A stretch of DNA of 64,000 bases from Priestia taiwanensis (lineage in GTDB: Bacteria > Bacillota > Bacilli > Bacillales > Bacillaceae_G). Every line of letters starts with the position of its first letter. Positions within the stretch are counted from its first letter, which is position 1. A program made the position numbers and the translations under genes. Under the pieces are notes generated by a model, which was not told the origin of the DNA, did not search any database, and saw only the letters and a program-made list of their open reading frames with translations. The stretch lies in NCBI RefSeq assembly GCF_014638355.1, contig NZ_BMFK01000001.1:1193160-1257159 (forward strand), in the 5' to 3' direction. Of this stretch, positions 18,555 through 27,988 are shown piece after piece.

Positions 18555-19064
18555 ATGATTTTACAAAAAGGCGAAGTTGTATTCCGCCAAGGAGAAGATG
18601 GACCGCTGTACCATGTAAAGAGTGGCTTATTGAAAGTGATTCGTCTACAAGAAGATGGTTCAGCCTTCTTGTTCAACATTATCGTGCCTGGTGAAACAAT
18701 TCCGCATCATTCATTAATTTCGCCTAAAGATTATCACGGCACGGCCATTGCATTAACAACAGCTGAAATAGAAGTTATTCCTAGCGATACATGGTACAAA
18801 CAATTAAAAGAAAATCCTGAGTCATATGCGGAAGTTGCCCTGCAATTGCAAACAAAGTTAAGAATGATGCAGCAACGTATCGATCAACTTACTACCGTTT
18901 CACCACGAGAACGTCTTATACTTTTACAAGAATGGTTTTCTACCTATCTAGGAGAAGTTCCAATCTATGAATTATTAACGCAAACAGAAATCGGGCAATT
19001 AATTGGAATTAGGCGTGAGACAGTCAATCGTTTGTTACGAGAACAATTGAAGAAGGAAAAATAA
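18555..19064 (+). CDS. Crp/Fnr family transcriptional regulator
   Basis: A 169-residue protein with a cyclic-nucleotide-binding-fold domain (LQKGEVVFRQGEDGPLYHVKSGLLKV at residues 3-28). The C-terminal helix-turn-helix reads LTQTEIGQLIGIRRETVNRLLREQ. It is clearly shorter than the usual 220-240 residues of Crp/Fnr proteins. It contains no cysteine, so it cannot carry an FNR-type iron-sulphur cluster. Its effector is unknown. It is monocistronic and convergent with the glycoside hydrolase gene, sharing a terminator. Confidence 0.88.
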   Translation: MILQKGEVVFRQGEDGPLYHVKSGLLKVIRLQEDGSAFLFNIIVPGETIPHHSLISPKDYHGTAIALTTAEIEVIPSDTWYKQLKENPESYAEVALQLQTKLRMMQQRIDQLTTVSPRERLILLQEWFSTYLGEVPIYELLTQTEIGQLIGIRRETVNRLLREQLKKEK

Positions 19065-19097
19065 AGATGGTCCCTGCGTTGTGCAGGAACCATCTTT
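19063..19097. terminator. Bidirectional terminator
   Basis: AAAGATGGTCCCTGC pairs with GCAGGAACCATCTTT with one mismatch and a 5-nt loop, between two convergent genes. A/T runs on both sides suit both directions. Confidence 0.8.
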
Positions 19098-19099
19098 AT

Positions 19100-21427
19100 T
19101 TAATAAGCTGAAGCATCAAATACTTGCTTTCCGTCTACACCGTAAATAACAGCTGTTTTTGCTTTAATTGTTTCACCTTCGTACTTAAAGTCATCCGCTG
19201 AGTAGTTAACAACTACTTTTAATTCTTCTCCGAATTCTGTACTTTGTACAAGACGGTCTTCTGTTAACGTTTTGAAACTTGTCATCGGCTGTTTGACTGC
19301 TTTTTCATGGAACGGTGACCATGTGCTTAAGTAGTTTACAAGCATGTCTTCATTCTCATTCCACATTTTTTCATCCACATGATATAACGGTGGGATATTG
19401 TGAAGAAGTTCTGTTAACATTCGGTTACCGACTTCATCTTTAATTTTCAAGCTCCCCCATTCCCAGTGGTGCGTTGTAATAACTGAGTCATTGTATACTA
19501 ATTTATACAATGGAATAGAGTATGCTGGATCGATGTAAATATTTCGATACTCTGATTTAATAGGTACTTGTTTCCCGTATCTATCTGGTGTATTTCCAGA
19601 TGGTGCCCAGTATCCACCTACATAATATTCACTATCTTTGTTTTTTCTCATATCTGCATCAGCCCATTTAATAACAGGTGTTTCAATACCATGTGCGAAT
19701 GCAATTACGCTACTTGCAAAGTCATTACCACCTTCTGATCCTATTACCATTCCTCGTTCTTTTGCGATATAATCCATACGCTCTAAACGAGCTTGTAAAT
19801 CTTCTTCTTGTGTTGTTGGATGATGTGGTGAATAATCATCATAAATTTCACCAGTTGCATCACAATCAATAAACCAAGAATTAAATAGAATGCCATTTTG
19901 AAGTATATTTCCCGTACGACTTTGTACACTTGGTAATGATAACGTTGGATTTAATTTTCTACCACGCCCTAAGAACCCATGTATATACTTACCTTCTTTA
20001 TTGATAATAGTAGCTTCTTCATATAATGACTTATCTTCGAAGCTAGCTGTATTCCAATCTCTATTCCCTTTCTCATGAATAGAGTGATAAGAATCATAGG
20101 GACCAATTAAATAACCTTGGTCATTTGCTTGCTCTACCATTGCAGGATTCATTAAGCCATTTGCCCAATTAGATAGACCAACCCACGCTTTTGTAATTCC
20201 AGAATCGTACATATCTTCCATTACATCTGTTGTCGTTTTCTTTGCCCATGTATCAAGATCTGTAGTAGCATCTTTTAATTTTCCTTTCAGCAATCCTTTG
20301 TTACATTCATATAATTCTTGCTCACTTAAATTTCCTACACCTTTATCTAGTAACTTTTTTGTTTTACTATCTACATCAGGGAAAATATCTGGATTGTAGA
20401 ACTGTTCTACTTTCAATACTTGATTAATTGACGTTGTAATAACCCTTTTTTGATATTTATCCACATAATCTTGATTCTTCACTTGTGCAATAATTGTTTC
20501 AAACTCGCCAGCACCATCTTCTGTGTGATTGGTTAACAATTTCTTCATCCATGTTACAAACTCCGCATCCATTTGTTCTCTTATCTTATTCCAATGAATA
20601 TCGTCTTCTGTAATCATTTGATCAGCCCAGAAATAAATATGAGGCGCCCCGTATAACTTTTCAATATTCGGATTTGACTCTGCTTTCTGTTGAAGTGTTT
20701 TAAATTCGCCTTTTTCAATGATATAATTTTTATAAATTTGTGCAACATGTGTTGGATTATTTTCTGTCACATATAATCTAAAGCCATACTCTTTGTTCTC
20801 ATTAATAGATGGAAACTCATGTTTCATACTAAATTGTATCTTATCATCTGTATTAAAATGAAGTGTATTATTAAATGCCTTATCAGCAATATACAAAATA
20901 GAATAATCGGATTTATTTAATGCAAAGAATGGCATTGAAAAGCTTTCTATTAATGCTAATTCTTCATCTTTCAAAAATTCTTTCCATGCTTTATCGTCAC
21001 TCGGAATATATTTCCCTTCTCCAATTGGTAGCATATAGCTCTTGGCGCTCACTTTTGGCCATTCAAATTCACTCGCACCATTGGATGTGAAAGAAATATC
21101 CAAATAATGCTCTTTCTTTTCTACTTTAGCGCTCATCTTCTCGTCAGGATAATCCCATGAAACAAGGTTTTCAGATTGCTTTACATTACTTACCTTCTGC
21201 TTTGGCAAAGGCATTGACGCACTTTCTTTTACTCCGTCTTTTTCAACAATAATCTCACCTGTTTCTGGATTTACATCAAATGCGAAATCACCATAGTTAA
21301 AGTCTACTGGTATGTTCGTATATTCCTTTATCTTTGTGTCGTTCTTCACATAATATCCAATACTAGCTGTAGCAATCAGCGTGATAACAGTAGCTGGTAT
21401 GATGAAATATTTTATTTTTTTATTCAT
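19100..21427 (-). CDS. Large exported putative glycoside hydrolase
   Basis: A 775-residue protein with an N-terminal signal or anchor (about residues 4-24) and a beta-rich domain to about residue 240. The central region looks like a TIM barrel: WVGLSNWANGL, SWFIDCDATGEIYDDYSPHHP, GMVIGSEGGND and YWAPSG. The acidic strand ends fit a sugar hydrolase. I recall related B. cereus proteins annotated as glycoside hydrolases, possibly GH101-like, but family and substrate are unproven. The ATG at 21427 has AGGAGG 8 nt upstream; the ATG at 21433 is too close. Confidence 0.62.
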   Translation of the reverse strand: MNKKIKYFIIPATVITLIATASIGYYVKNDTKIKEYTNIPVDFNYGDFAFDVNPETGEIIVEKDGVKESASMPLPKQKVSNVKQSENLVSWDYPDEKMSAKVEKKEHYLDISFTSNGASEFEWPKVSAKSYMLPIGEGKYIPSDDKAWKEFLKDEELALIESFSMPFFALNKSDYSILYIADKAFNNTLHFNTDDKIQFSMKHEFPSINENKEYGFRLYVTENNPTHVAQIYKNYIIEKGEFKTLQQKAESNPNIEKLYGAPHIYFWADQMITEDDIHWNKIREQMDAEFVTWMKKLLTNHTEDGAGEFETIIAQVKNQDYVDKYQKRVITTSINQVLKVEQFYNPDIFPDVDSKTKKLLDKGVGNLSEQELYECNKGLLKGKLKDATTDLDTWAKKTTTDVMEDMYDSGITKAWVGLSNWANGLMNPAMVEQANDQGYLIGPYDSYHSIHEKGNRDWNTASFEDKSLYEEATIINKEGKYIHGFLGRGRKLNPTLSLPSVQSRTGNILQNGILFNSWFIDCDATGEIYDDYSPHHPTTQEEDLQARLERMDYIAKERGMVIGSEGGNDFASSVIAFAHGIETPVIKWADADMRKNKDSEYYVGGYWAPSGNTPDRYGKQVPIKSEYRNIYIDPAYSIPLYKLVYNDSVITTHHWEWGSLKIKDEVGNRMLTELLHNIPPLYHVDEKMWNENEDMLVNYLSTWSPFHEKAVKQPMTSFKTLTEDRLVQSTEFGEELKVVVNYSADDFKYEGETIKAKTAVIYGVDGKQVFDASAY

Positions 21428-21610
21428 TAACATTCCCTCCTGCTATCACTATAAAACTTCAATGTGACGCTAATGTTACAAAGGAGAAGTTTGATTTTTC
21501 AAAAATAAAATGTTACTACTAGCAAAGTAGTATTCAAATCATACAGAAAAGTTTATCTCCATTCTAACTGGACATAATGCTACTATAAAACATCGAATGG
21601 AGGATTTATA

Positions 21611-23188
21611 ATGACACATAATCATTATACAAATCAAAACTTACCTCAACATACACACTCATACTGGACCGAGGCGCTTCACTTACCAAATTACCCTCGC
21701 TTAAATAAGGACATACAAGTTGATGTCGTTATCGTAGGTGGAGGCATTACAGGTATTACTTCTGCCTATCTTTTGGTAAATGAAGGCTTGAAAGTTGCTA
21801 TTCTTGAAGCAGATACATTACTGAATGGAACAACAGGACATACGTCAGCTAAAATCACTGCGCAACATGATTTAATTTACGATGAACTCATTCAACATAC
21901 CGGACAATCAATCGCACGGTTGTACTATGAGGCAAATGTAGATGCGTTAAAATTCATTGAAAAATTGGTTACCACATTACACATTGACTGCGATTTCGTA
22001 AACCAAGATGCTTACATATACGCTACAACAGAAGAATACGCACGTAAATTAGAAAAAGAAGCCCTAGCATATGAGAAGTTAGGTATTGAAGGTGAACTAG
22101 TAGATGAAATCCCTATCGATATAGCTATACATAATGCACTTGTAATGAGGAAGCAAGCACAATTCCATCCGCTTAAATATTTATCCCATCTTGTACAATT
22201 AATTACCGAGAAAGGTGGATATATTTTCGAAAATACGACAGCAGTGAATATACACACAGGAGAACAACCGATTGTTTTCACACGTGACGGAGCACAAATT
22301 ACTGCAAATTACGTACTATCTTGCTCGCATTTCCCTTTTTATGAAGGAGCTGGCTTGTACTCTACACGAATGCACGCAGACAGCTCATATGTCATTGCAG
22401 CTAAAACAAACAAAGAATATCCAGGTGGAATGTATATTAGTGCAGATCAACCAAAGCGTTCTCTTCGCTCGGCTACCATTAACGGGGAGGAAATGGTCCT
22501 TATTTCTGGAGAAAGTCATAAAGTAGGACAAGGTGGTGATATACTTAGTCACTACAAAGCTCTCGAGGATTTCGGTCAACACGTTTTCGGGCTTGAAACA
22601 ATTCCACACCGTTGGTCAGCCCAAGATTTAATTACAGTAGACAAAATTCCGTACATTGGAGAAATCACTCCTAGTCAAAAGAATATCTTAATCGCTACTG
22701 GCTACCGTAAATGGGGAATGACGAATGGCACTGTTGCTGCCTTGCTATTCCGAGATGCTGTATTGAGAAGACAAAACATCTACCGAGAAGTATATACCCC
22801 TTCACGCTTCCATATGAATCCGAGCTTGAAGAACTTCCTAGTAGAAAATGCAAACGTTGTGGGCCATTTAATTAAAGGGAAGCTAGAACATCCCAATAAG
22901 CTTCTGAGTGACCTCTCCCATAACGAAGGTGGTGTCGTTACTATCAATGGACATAGAAAAGGCGCTTATAGAGATACAGAAGGAAAGCTCTATGTTGTAG
23001 ATACAACATGTACACACATAGGATGCGAAGTTGAATGGAACAACGGGGACTGTACGTGGGATTGCCCATGCCACGGCTCTCGATTTTCTTATACAGGAGA
23101 AGTAATTGAAGGTCCTGCTGAGAAACCACTTCAACAGTATGACTATACAATGCTAGATAACCTTCTCTCCGAAGACTCTGGTTATTAA
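21611..23188 (+). CDS. FAD-dependent oxidoreductase with C-terminal Rieske [2Fe-2S] domain
   Basis: A 525-residue two-domain enzyme. The N-terminal DAO-type FAD fold begins with DVVIVGGGITGITSAYLLVNEG (about residues 38-59). The C-terminal Rieske domain has the paired cluster motifs CTHIGC and CPCHGS (about 470-492), providing two Cys and two His ligands. The fusion is known in Bacillus (YhfW-like) and implies electron transfer between cluster and flavin; the substrate is unknown. GGAGG precedes the ATG and a clear terminator follows. Confidence 0.92.
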   Translation: MTHNHYTNQNLPQHTHSYWTEALHLPNYPRLNKDIQVDVVIVGGGITGITSAYLLVNEGLKVAILEADTLLNGTTGHTSAKITAQHDLIYDELIQHTGQSIARLYYEANVDALKFIEKLVTTLHIDCDFVNQDAYIYATTEEYARKLEKEALAYEKLGIEGELVDEIPIDIAIHNALVMRKQAQFHPLKYLSHLVQLITEKGGYIFENTTAVNIHTGEQPIVFTRDGAQITANYVLSCSHFPFYEGAGLYSTRMHADSSYVIAAKTNKEYPGGMYISADQPKRSLRSATINGEEMVLISGESHKVGQGGDILSHYKALEDFGQHVFGLETIPHRWSAQDLITVDKIPYIGEITPSQKNILIATGYRKWGMTNGTVAALLFRDAVLRRQNIYREVYTPSRFHMNPSLKNFLVENANVVGHLIKGKLEHPNKLLSDLSHNEGGVVTINGHRKGAYRDTEGKLYVVDTTCTHIGCEVEWNNGDCTWDCPCHGSRFSYTGEVIEGPAEKPLQQYDYTMLDNLLSEDSGY

Positions 23189-23203
23189 CTTGCATAATAT
23201 AAA

Positions 23204-23235
23204 AACCCAGCCTTAAATCGGCTGGGTTGCTTTTT
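23204..23235 (+). terminator. Terminator of the FAD/Rieske gene
   Basis: AACCCAGCC and GGCTGGGTT form a 9-bp stem with a 7-nt loop, followed by GCTTTTT. Confidence 0.9.
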
Positions 23236-23246
23236 GAGGTGTTTAC

Positions 23247-23894
23247 TTAAAACTTATTTGGAAACTGCTTAACAATCCCTGTTGTTAATGCATCGGCTAT
23301 TTTCATAATATGGTCTACACCTTGGTCATACGCAATAATCTCCGCATACCAATCCTTTTTCAACCTTGTTACAACTTGATCTGTGACCATTCTCAGATGC
23401 ATATATAACAAATCTTTTAACTCCTTCGTACTCCAATTTGGATTTGCTTTGCTGAGAAATACCGCAATATCATCCGCATTTCTGTACCATTCCTTATTAT
23501 ACTTTTCTAATTCACCTTGATTACCGCTTTTGGCCGCTTCAACAACTTTTCCTGCAAGGAGAATATGTTCTCTTAGTAGCTCAGCTAACTTATTACTTGC
23601 TGCTTCTCCGTAATAAGGTTTTATTGCATTTCCAATATCATCTTGATTTCTCAACAATCTTTCTACTACTTTATCTCGATCCGGCAAATCTGACAGAGCA
23701 CTTACGATATAACTCCGTGTCCATGTCGTATGGTCGGTCCATAATCTCCGCATCGTATTCATTAATTGTATGGATGGCTTAGTAAAACAATGCGCTTGTG
23801 AATGATGCTTTCCTTTTGCCTCGATTGTTAAAGGGGAAACAACAAATAATAAAAATGCGAGTAATACCATTAATTTAGGGAGTTGTTTCTTCAT
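23247..23894 (-). CDS. Secreted helical protein of unknown function
   Basis: A 215-residue protein with a clear cleavable signal peptide (KK, hydrophobic core to about residue 22, then IEAKG). The mature part is rich in helices with aromatic patches (RRLWTDHTTWTRSYIV, NKEWYRNADDIAVFL, KKDWYAEIIAYDQGVDHIM). No cysteine cluster, catalytic motif or membrane helix is visible after the signal. An AAGGAGA ribosome site precedes the ATG. It converges on the FAD/Rieske gene. I know similar B. cereus proteins only as hypothetical. Confidence 0.8.
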   Translation of the reverse strand: MKKQLPKLMVLLAFLLFVVSPLTIEAKGKHHSQAHCFTKPSIQLMNTMRRLWTDHTTWTRSYIVSALSDLPDRDKVVERLLRNQDDIGNAIKPYYGEAASNKLAELLREHILLAGKVVEAAKSGNQGELEKYNKEWYRNADDIAVFLSKANPNWSTKELKDLLYMHLRMVTDQVVTRLKKDWYAEIIAYDQGVDHIMKIADALTTGIVKQFPNKF

Positions 23895-24078
23895 ACATAC
23901 TTATCTCCTTTTCGTTAAAGTCACACACTTTACTACTATTTGATTACCTCGCACCTTTTATTCTATAAAGAAACATATTTATTGAATTTTCTAAATTCTA
24001 TACTTAGTTATTCAACAGATACAACTTGTCCTTTTCATTCATATCATATAGTAAAAACATTTTTGAGGAGTGATTCAC

Positions 24079-24192
24079 ATGAAAGTAATAAGTAGCCCTG
24101 TGTCTACTAGCTCGACATCACCAAAAGATAATATAGTCCTAGTAATTCCTCCAAATATCAATGTCACAATTACTGCCCATACAGCAACATAA
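24079..24192 (+). CDS. 37-aa hypothetical peptide
   Basis: A short frame with GAGGAG 8 nt before its ATG. The product is Ser/Thr/Val/Pro-rich (MKVISSPVSTSSTSP, then VIPPNINVTITAHTAT) and has no Cys, no charged signal region and no membrane helix. It looks like an extracellular or spore-surface beta-type sequence, but that is only an impression. It lies 110 bp upstream of the IS231 insertion. Confidence 0.4.
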   Translation: MKVISSPVSTSSTSPKDNIVLVIPPNINVTITAHTAT

Positions 24193-24203
24193 GAAAAGAT
24201 TAC

Positions 24204-24238
24204 AAAAAGCGACGAGTCTACTATGTGACACGTCGCTT
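24204..24238 (-). terminator. Reverse-strand terminator, separated from its gene by IS231
   Basis: AAGCGACG and CGTCGCTT form an 8-bp stem; on the reverse strand it is followed by TTTTTG. Just upstream on that strand, the sequence continues across the IS insertion point. The 43/54-aa gene pair on the far side of IS231 is the likely original user. Confidence 0.5.
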
Positions 24239-24290
24239 ACCGTTAACATACACCAGATATTTCTATCAATCCAGATGTTTCTTCTTTTAG

Positions 24291-24301
24291 GGATACTACC
24301 A
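24291..24301. repeat. Left target-site duplication of IS231
   Basis: GGATACTACCA is repeated exactly at 25947-25957 on the other side of the element. An 11-bp duplication is normal for IS231. Confidence 0.95.
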
Positions 24302-25946
24302 CATCCCCATCAAGCTAAGATTTATCACTATTCATCAAGTAAATAAAACGTTATCCTTTCTATAGAATTATAAGAAAGGATGGCGTTTTTTATGAATCTT
24401 TCGATTCTTGACGAACTTCAACCGATTGCTGAAGAATTACAACGACGCATGTCTCCTCATGTCCTCGAACATCTAGCTAAAGAAAAAGGATTCGTTCAGC
24501 GAAAGAGTAAATATCAAGCAAAGGAATTAGTAGCTTTATGTGTATGGCTTAGCCAACAGGTCGCAAGTACATCACTCACACAATTATGTAGCTATCTCGA
24601 AGCGTCTACAGGTGTTCTTATCATCCCTGAAGGGCTTAACCAACGATTTAATGCTTCCGCAGTACAGTTTCTCGAACAAGTTCTAGCTAATCTTTTAACT
24701 CAAAGAATTTATTCCGCAAAAGAAATAATTCATCAATATTCCACGACCTTTAAGCACATTCGGGTTCTAGATTCTACAACATTTCAGCTTCCAGATACGT
24801 TTTCTTCACATTACCAAGGTTCAGGTGGAAGTAGCCATACGGCAGGAGTCAAAATTCAATTAGAGTATGATCTATTGAGTGGGAAATTCCTGCACGTTTA
24901 TGTAGGAGAAGGCAGAGAAAATGATAAAGCCTTTGGTTCCACAACCCTACAAACCATTCGATCAAAAGACTTGTATATAAGAGATTTAGGCTATTTCGAT
25001 TTACATGACTTACAAGGTATCCATGATAAAGGGGCCTACCATATCTCACGTCTGAAATTAAATTCCCGAACCTATCGTAAGAATGAGAAGCCAGATTATT
25101 TTCAAAATGGGACTGTAAAGAAAGGAACACTCTAGATTCAGTTAGATATGGAAGAACTCATGAATCAACTGTCTCCTGGTCAAACAATGGAGATTTCAGA
25201 AGCATATATTGGACAGTATCAAAAATTACCAGCTCGTGTTATTATTCATCGATTAACAAAAGAGCAAACAGAGAAAAGACTAAAAGAACAAGCTAAAAAA
25301 GAAAAAAAGAAAGGTATTATCTACAAAGAACGAAGTAAACGGTTAAGTGGGATCAACGTGTATATTACAAATCTTTCTGCAGAAAATATTCCAACGGAAC
25401 ATATCCATGACTTGTATTCATTACGCTGGCAAATTGAAATTTTGTTCAAAACTTGGAAATCTTTCTTTCAAATTGACAAGTGCAAAGAAATCAAAAAAGA
25501 ACGCTTAGAATGCCATTTATACGGGCAACTCATTAGCATTTTACTCTGTTCATCGACGATGTTCAAAATGCGTCAGTTACTCTTAGACAAAAAAAAGAAA
25601 GAGTTAAGTGAATACAAATCCATCTATATGATAAAGAATTATTATCTATTGTTTTATGAGGGAATACAGAATGGAACCGATGAATTATTAAAAGTTTTGC
25701 TTCGTTTGTTTCACCTTTTAGAGAAAAATGGGAGAAAATCTCACCGGTACGAAAAGAAAACCGTTTTCGATATCTTAGGTGTTGTGTATGATTATACGCT
25801 GTCAAAAAGCTACAAGGTTGCATAATATTTTTTTAAACACCTAATTGATAGGTTTATTTGTTATGCACATCTTTAATGGATTCGTAGAAATTTCACAGAA
25901 ACACACTCACATATACTCCCTTGGTACTCTTAGCTTGATGGCGATG
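24302..25946 (+). mobile_element. IS231-family insertion sequence (IS4 superfamily), 1645 bp
   Basis: The element runs from CATCCCCATCAAGCTAAGA at the left to its near-perfect inverted complement at the right (CATCGCCATCAAGCTAAGA; one mismatch in 19). It is bounded by an exact 11-bp direct repeat. Length, terminal repeats, duplication size and transposase all fit IS231. It sits between the 37-aa frame and the 43/54-aa gene pair and separates the latter from a reverse-strand terminator. The perfect duplication implies a fairly recent insertion, yet the transposase carries an internal amber codon. Confidence 0.95.
24392..25825 (+). pseudogene. tnp: IS231 transposase with in-frame amber codon
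   Basis: Full-length frame of 478 codons, as in IS231. The DDE domain is recognisable: first Asp in RVLDSTTFQLPD, second in IRDLGYFDLHDL, and the IS4 signature Y-(2)-R-(3)-E-(6)-K in [16 protein letters not shown] single TAG at 25133-25135 interrupts it, separating the two Asp residues from the Glu. Reading frame is unchanged on both sides, so this is one point mutation. The ATG at 24392 gives the family's usual MNLSI start. Unless suppressed or complemented by other copies, it is inactive. Confidence 0.93.
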
Positions 25947-25957
25947 GGATACTACCA
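25947..25957. repeat. Right target-site duplication of IS231
   Basis: GGATACTACCA, identical to 24291-24301. Confidence 0.95.
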
Positions 25958-26132
25958 ACAAAATGTTAAGTTCGTACGCTAAGAATTAATCTTTTACATA
26001 AAGAGAATGCCCAGATAGCTACCATAAACTTCAAAAGAAAATTTAACGCCCTAAAAGCTTAATAAGATACTCCCATCACTTTTTATGTTCATTTCAACCT
26101 TATTCATTAAAATCAAACAACTACCACTTTTT

Positions 26133-26297
26133 TCAAATTATTCTTTGAAGAGTAATTTTACCTAAATATCCAACTAAAAAACCAAGAATCCAAAATGTTA
26201 ATAGTCCGATACTATCTATCTTTTTTAAATAATAAATAATGGATAAAAAAAACAAAAGAATAACAGCCCATATTACTACCAATATGTTTTTTTTCAT
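26133..26297 (-). CDS. 54-aa membrane peptide, second gene of a micro-operon
   Basis: Its start ATG overlaps the previous gene's stop by 3 nt (ATGA), so translation is coupled. The product has two hydrophobic stretches, NILLVVIWAVILLFFLSIIYYL-like at residues 4-24 and GLLTFWILGFLVGYLG at 31-46. A short KKID turn separates them, which suggests a two-helix hairpin in the membrane. Such peptides may be immunity, toxin or regulatory peptides; nothing in the sequence decides this. IS231 lies about 190 bp downstream. Confidence 0.5.
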   Translation of the reverse strand: MKKNILVVIWAVILLFFLSIIYYLKKIDSIGLLTFWILGFLVGYLGKITLQRII

Positions 26298-26425
26298 TTG
26301 TTTATATTATTTACATTTTGTTCTTCATATGAAACACCTGGAATAATTGAAATAATCGGCATAACAACGGATACAGACGATACTGTAATATTTTTAAATT
26401 TTTTCTTCTTCATTACCCTTTTCAT
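26294..26425 (-). CDS. 43-aa peptide, first gene of a micro-operon
   Basis: An ideal AAAGGAG site 8 nt upstream supports translation. The product begins MKRVMKKKKFK, a strongly basic stretch, followed by a hydrophobic region (about 12-32) and a polar tail ending VNNINK. This is the layout of an exported peptide or small precursor. It is translationally coupled to a two-helix membrane peptide. The pair could be a secreted peptide and its transporter or immunity partner. No family recognised. Confidence 0.5.
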   Translation of the reverse strand: MKRVMKKKKFKNITVSSVSVVMPIISIIPGVSYEEQNVNNINK

Positions 26426-26595
26426 AAGTCATCTCCTTTATTATCAATAGTCTACATATTAAAAACATATCATTTTATCTAAACTTTCTAAACATTGTCC
26501 TTTAAACAAAGTTCGACGAATATATACACAATCTGCTCTTGTTGACTTCATGTACATTGTATATCCATATAGCTAAGCAATGGATGAAAATGAAA

Positions 26596-26635
26596 TGCAA
26601 TAACACATCATACCGAGGTATGATGTGTTATTGCA
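26596..26635. repeat. 19-bp perfect inverted repeat with 2-nt loop
   Basis: TGCAATAACACATCATACC, loop GA, then the exact complement. No T-run follows on either strand. It lies in the spacer between the micro-operon and hmp, 45 bp from the hmp terminator. It may form a cruciform, an RNA hairpin or a protein site. Confidence 0.7.
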
Positions 26636-26679
26636 CACTCATGTAACAAACGAATCATTTGAAACAATTAACGAACAAA

Positions 26680-26721
26680 AAATACCCCACTTGTTAAATT
26701 TACCTAACAAGTGGGGTATTT
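26680..26721 (-). terminator. Terminator of hmp
   Basis: A perfect 17-bp stem (AAATACCCCACTTGTTA and complement) with an 8-nt loop; T residues follow on the reverse strand. It begins 2 bp past the stop codon. Confidence 0.9.
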
Positions 26722-26723
26722 TA

Positions 26724-27932
26724 TTAATCTAGACTTGCTGCTGGTCCGAAGAATTCGAAATGAATTCGCTCGTCAGTTACTCCCATTTCTTTTAACATCG
26801 CTTTCACATGTTTCATGAATGATACTGGACCACAGAAGTAAAATTCAGCTTCGATAGATGGCACAACAGACTGTAACCACTCTAAATCAATGAACCCTTC
26901 TTTATCATAGCTTTTATTTTCTTTATCTTGTTCTGTTGGTTCAGAGTAACATGTATATGCACGTACATGGTCATTTTCTTTTGCTACTCGTTCTACATGT
27001 CCTTTCATCGCATGAACGTTACTGTTTAGCGCCGCATGAATGAATGTTATATCTCGGGATGACTTCTCTCCTGCTAACGTATTGAACATGCTCATCATAG
27101 GTGTAATTCCTACCCCACCACTAATAAGAACAACCGGCAACTCACTTTCTCTATTTAATACAAAATCACCTGCTGGTGCACTGAGCAATAACGTATCTCC
27201 TTCTTGTTTATGGTCATGTAAATAGTTAGACACGATACCATTTTGGGTAGCTATACTCTTCTCACGCTTGACACTTATACGGTAGTAACCCTTTTCAGAA
27301 GCATCAGACAAACTATATTGACGAATATGTGTGTATTGTTCCCCATCTATGTTCACTTGCACACTTACATATTGACCTGGTAAGAAAGTAGATAATTCCC
27401 CATCATCTACTGGTTGTAAATAGAAGGACGTAATTACATCACTTTCTGTTTCTTTCTTCACAATTGTAAACGGGCGGAAGTCACTCCATCCCCCAGCTTG
27501 CTCTTCTGCTTCTTTATACATCTCTGCCTCTACTTGAATAAACACATCCGCAATGACACCATATGCTTCTGCCCACGCATCTAATACTTCTTGCGGTGCA
27601 TCTGCTACTTCTTTAATTGCTTGTAGCAAACATTTACCGACGATTGGATAATGTTCTGCCTTCACTCCTAAACTACGATGCTTATGACCTATTTGTTTTA
27701 CCACAGGAACAATAACTTCTAGTTGATCGATATACATCGCGGCTGCATATACAGCATTCGCTAACGCTTGTGGTTGTCTTCCCTTTTTCTGATTTGTATG
27801 ATTAAAAATATTTAATAACTCGGGGTTCTCACCGAACATAATTTCATAAAAGCGTGTCGTAATTTCTACACCTTTTTCTTGTAATAAAGGCACAGTTGAT
27901 TTTACAATTTCGATTGTTTTTGTTTGTAACAT
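26724..27932 (-). CDS. hmp: Flavohaemoprotein, nitric oxide dioxygenase
   Basis: A 402-residue NO-detoxifying enzyme that converts NO, O2 and NAD(P)H to nitrate. The N-terminal globin domain runs to about residue 140 and includes the haem-contact region YPIVGKCLLQAI. The ferredoxin-reductase part has the FAD motif RQYSLSDAS, the NAD(P) motif GGVGITPMM and a C-terminal FYFCGPVSFM segment. The ATG at 27932 fits the family start MLxxKTIEIVKST; the GTG at 27941 abuts the ribosome site. An FNR-like palindrome lies 57 bp upstream. Confidence 0.96.
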   Translation of the reverse strand: MLQTKTIEIVKSTVPLLQEKGVEITTRFYEIMFGENPELLNIFNHTNQKKGRQPQALANAVYAAAMYIDQLEVIVPVVKQIGHKHRSLGVKAEHYPIVGKCLLQAIKEVADAPQEVLDAWAEAYGVIADVFIQVEAEMYKEAEEQAGGWSDFRPFTIVKKETESDVITSFYLQPVDDGELSTFLPGQYVSVQVNIDGEQYTHIRQYSLSDASEKGYYRISVKREKSIATQNGIVSNYLHDHKQEGDTLLLSAPAGDFVLNRESELPVVLISGGVGITPMMSMFNTLAGEKSSRDITFIHAALNSNVHAMKGHVERVAKENDHVRAYTCYSEPTEQDKENKSYDKEGFIDLEWLQSVVPSIEAEFYFCGPVSFMKHVKAMLKEMGVTDERIHFEFFGPAASLD

Positions 27933-27988
27933 GTGACTCACTCCCTCTTTTTTATACTTTTATTGTAAAGGATATAAGGAAGAGAAGT

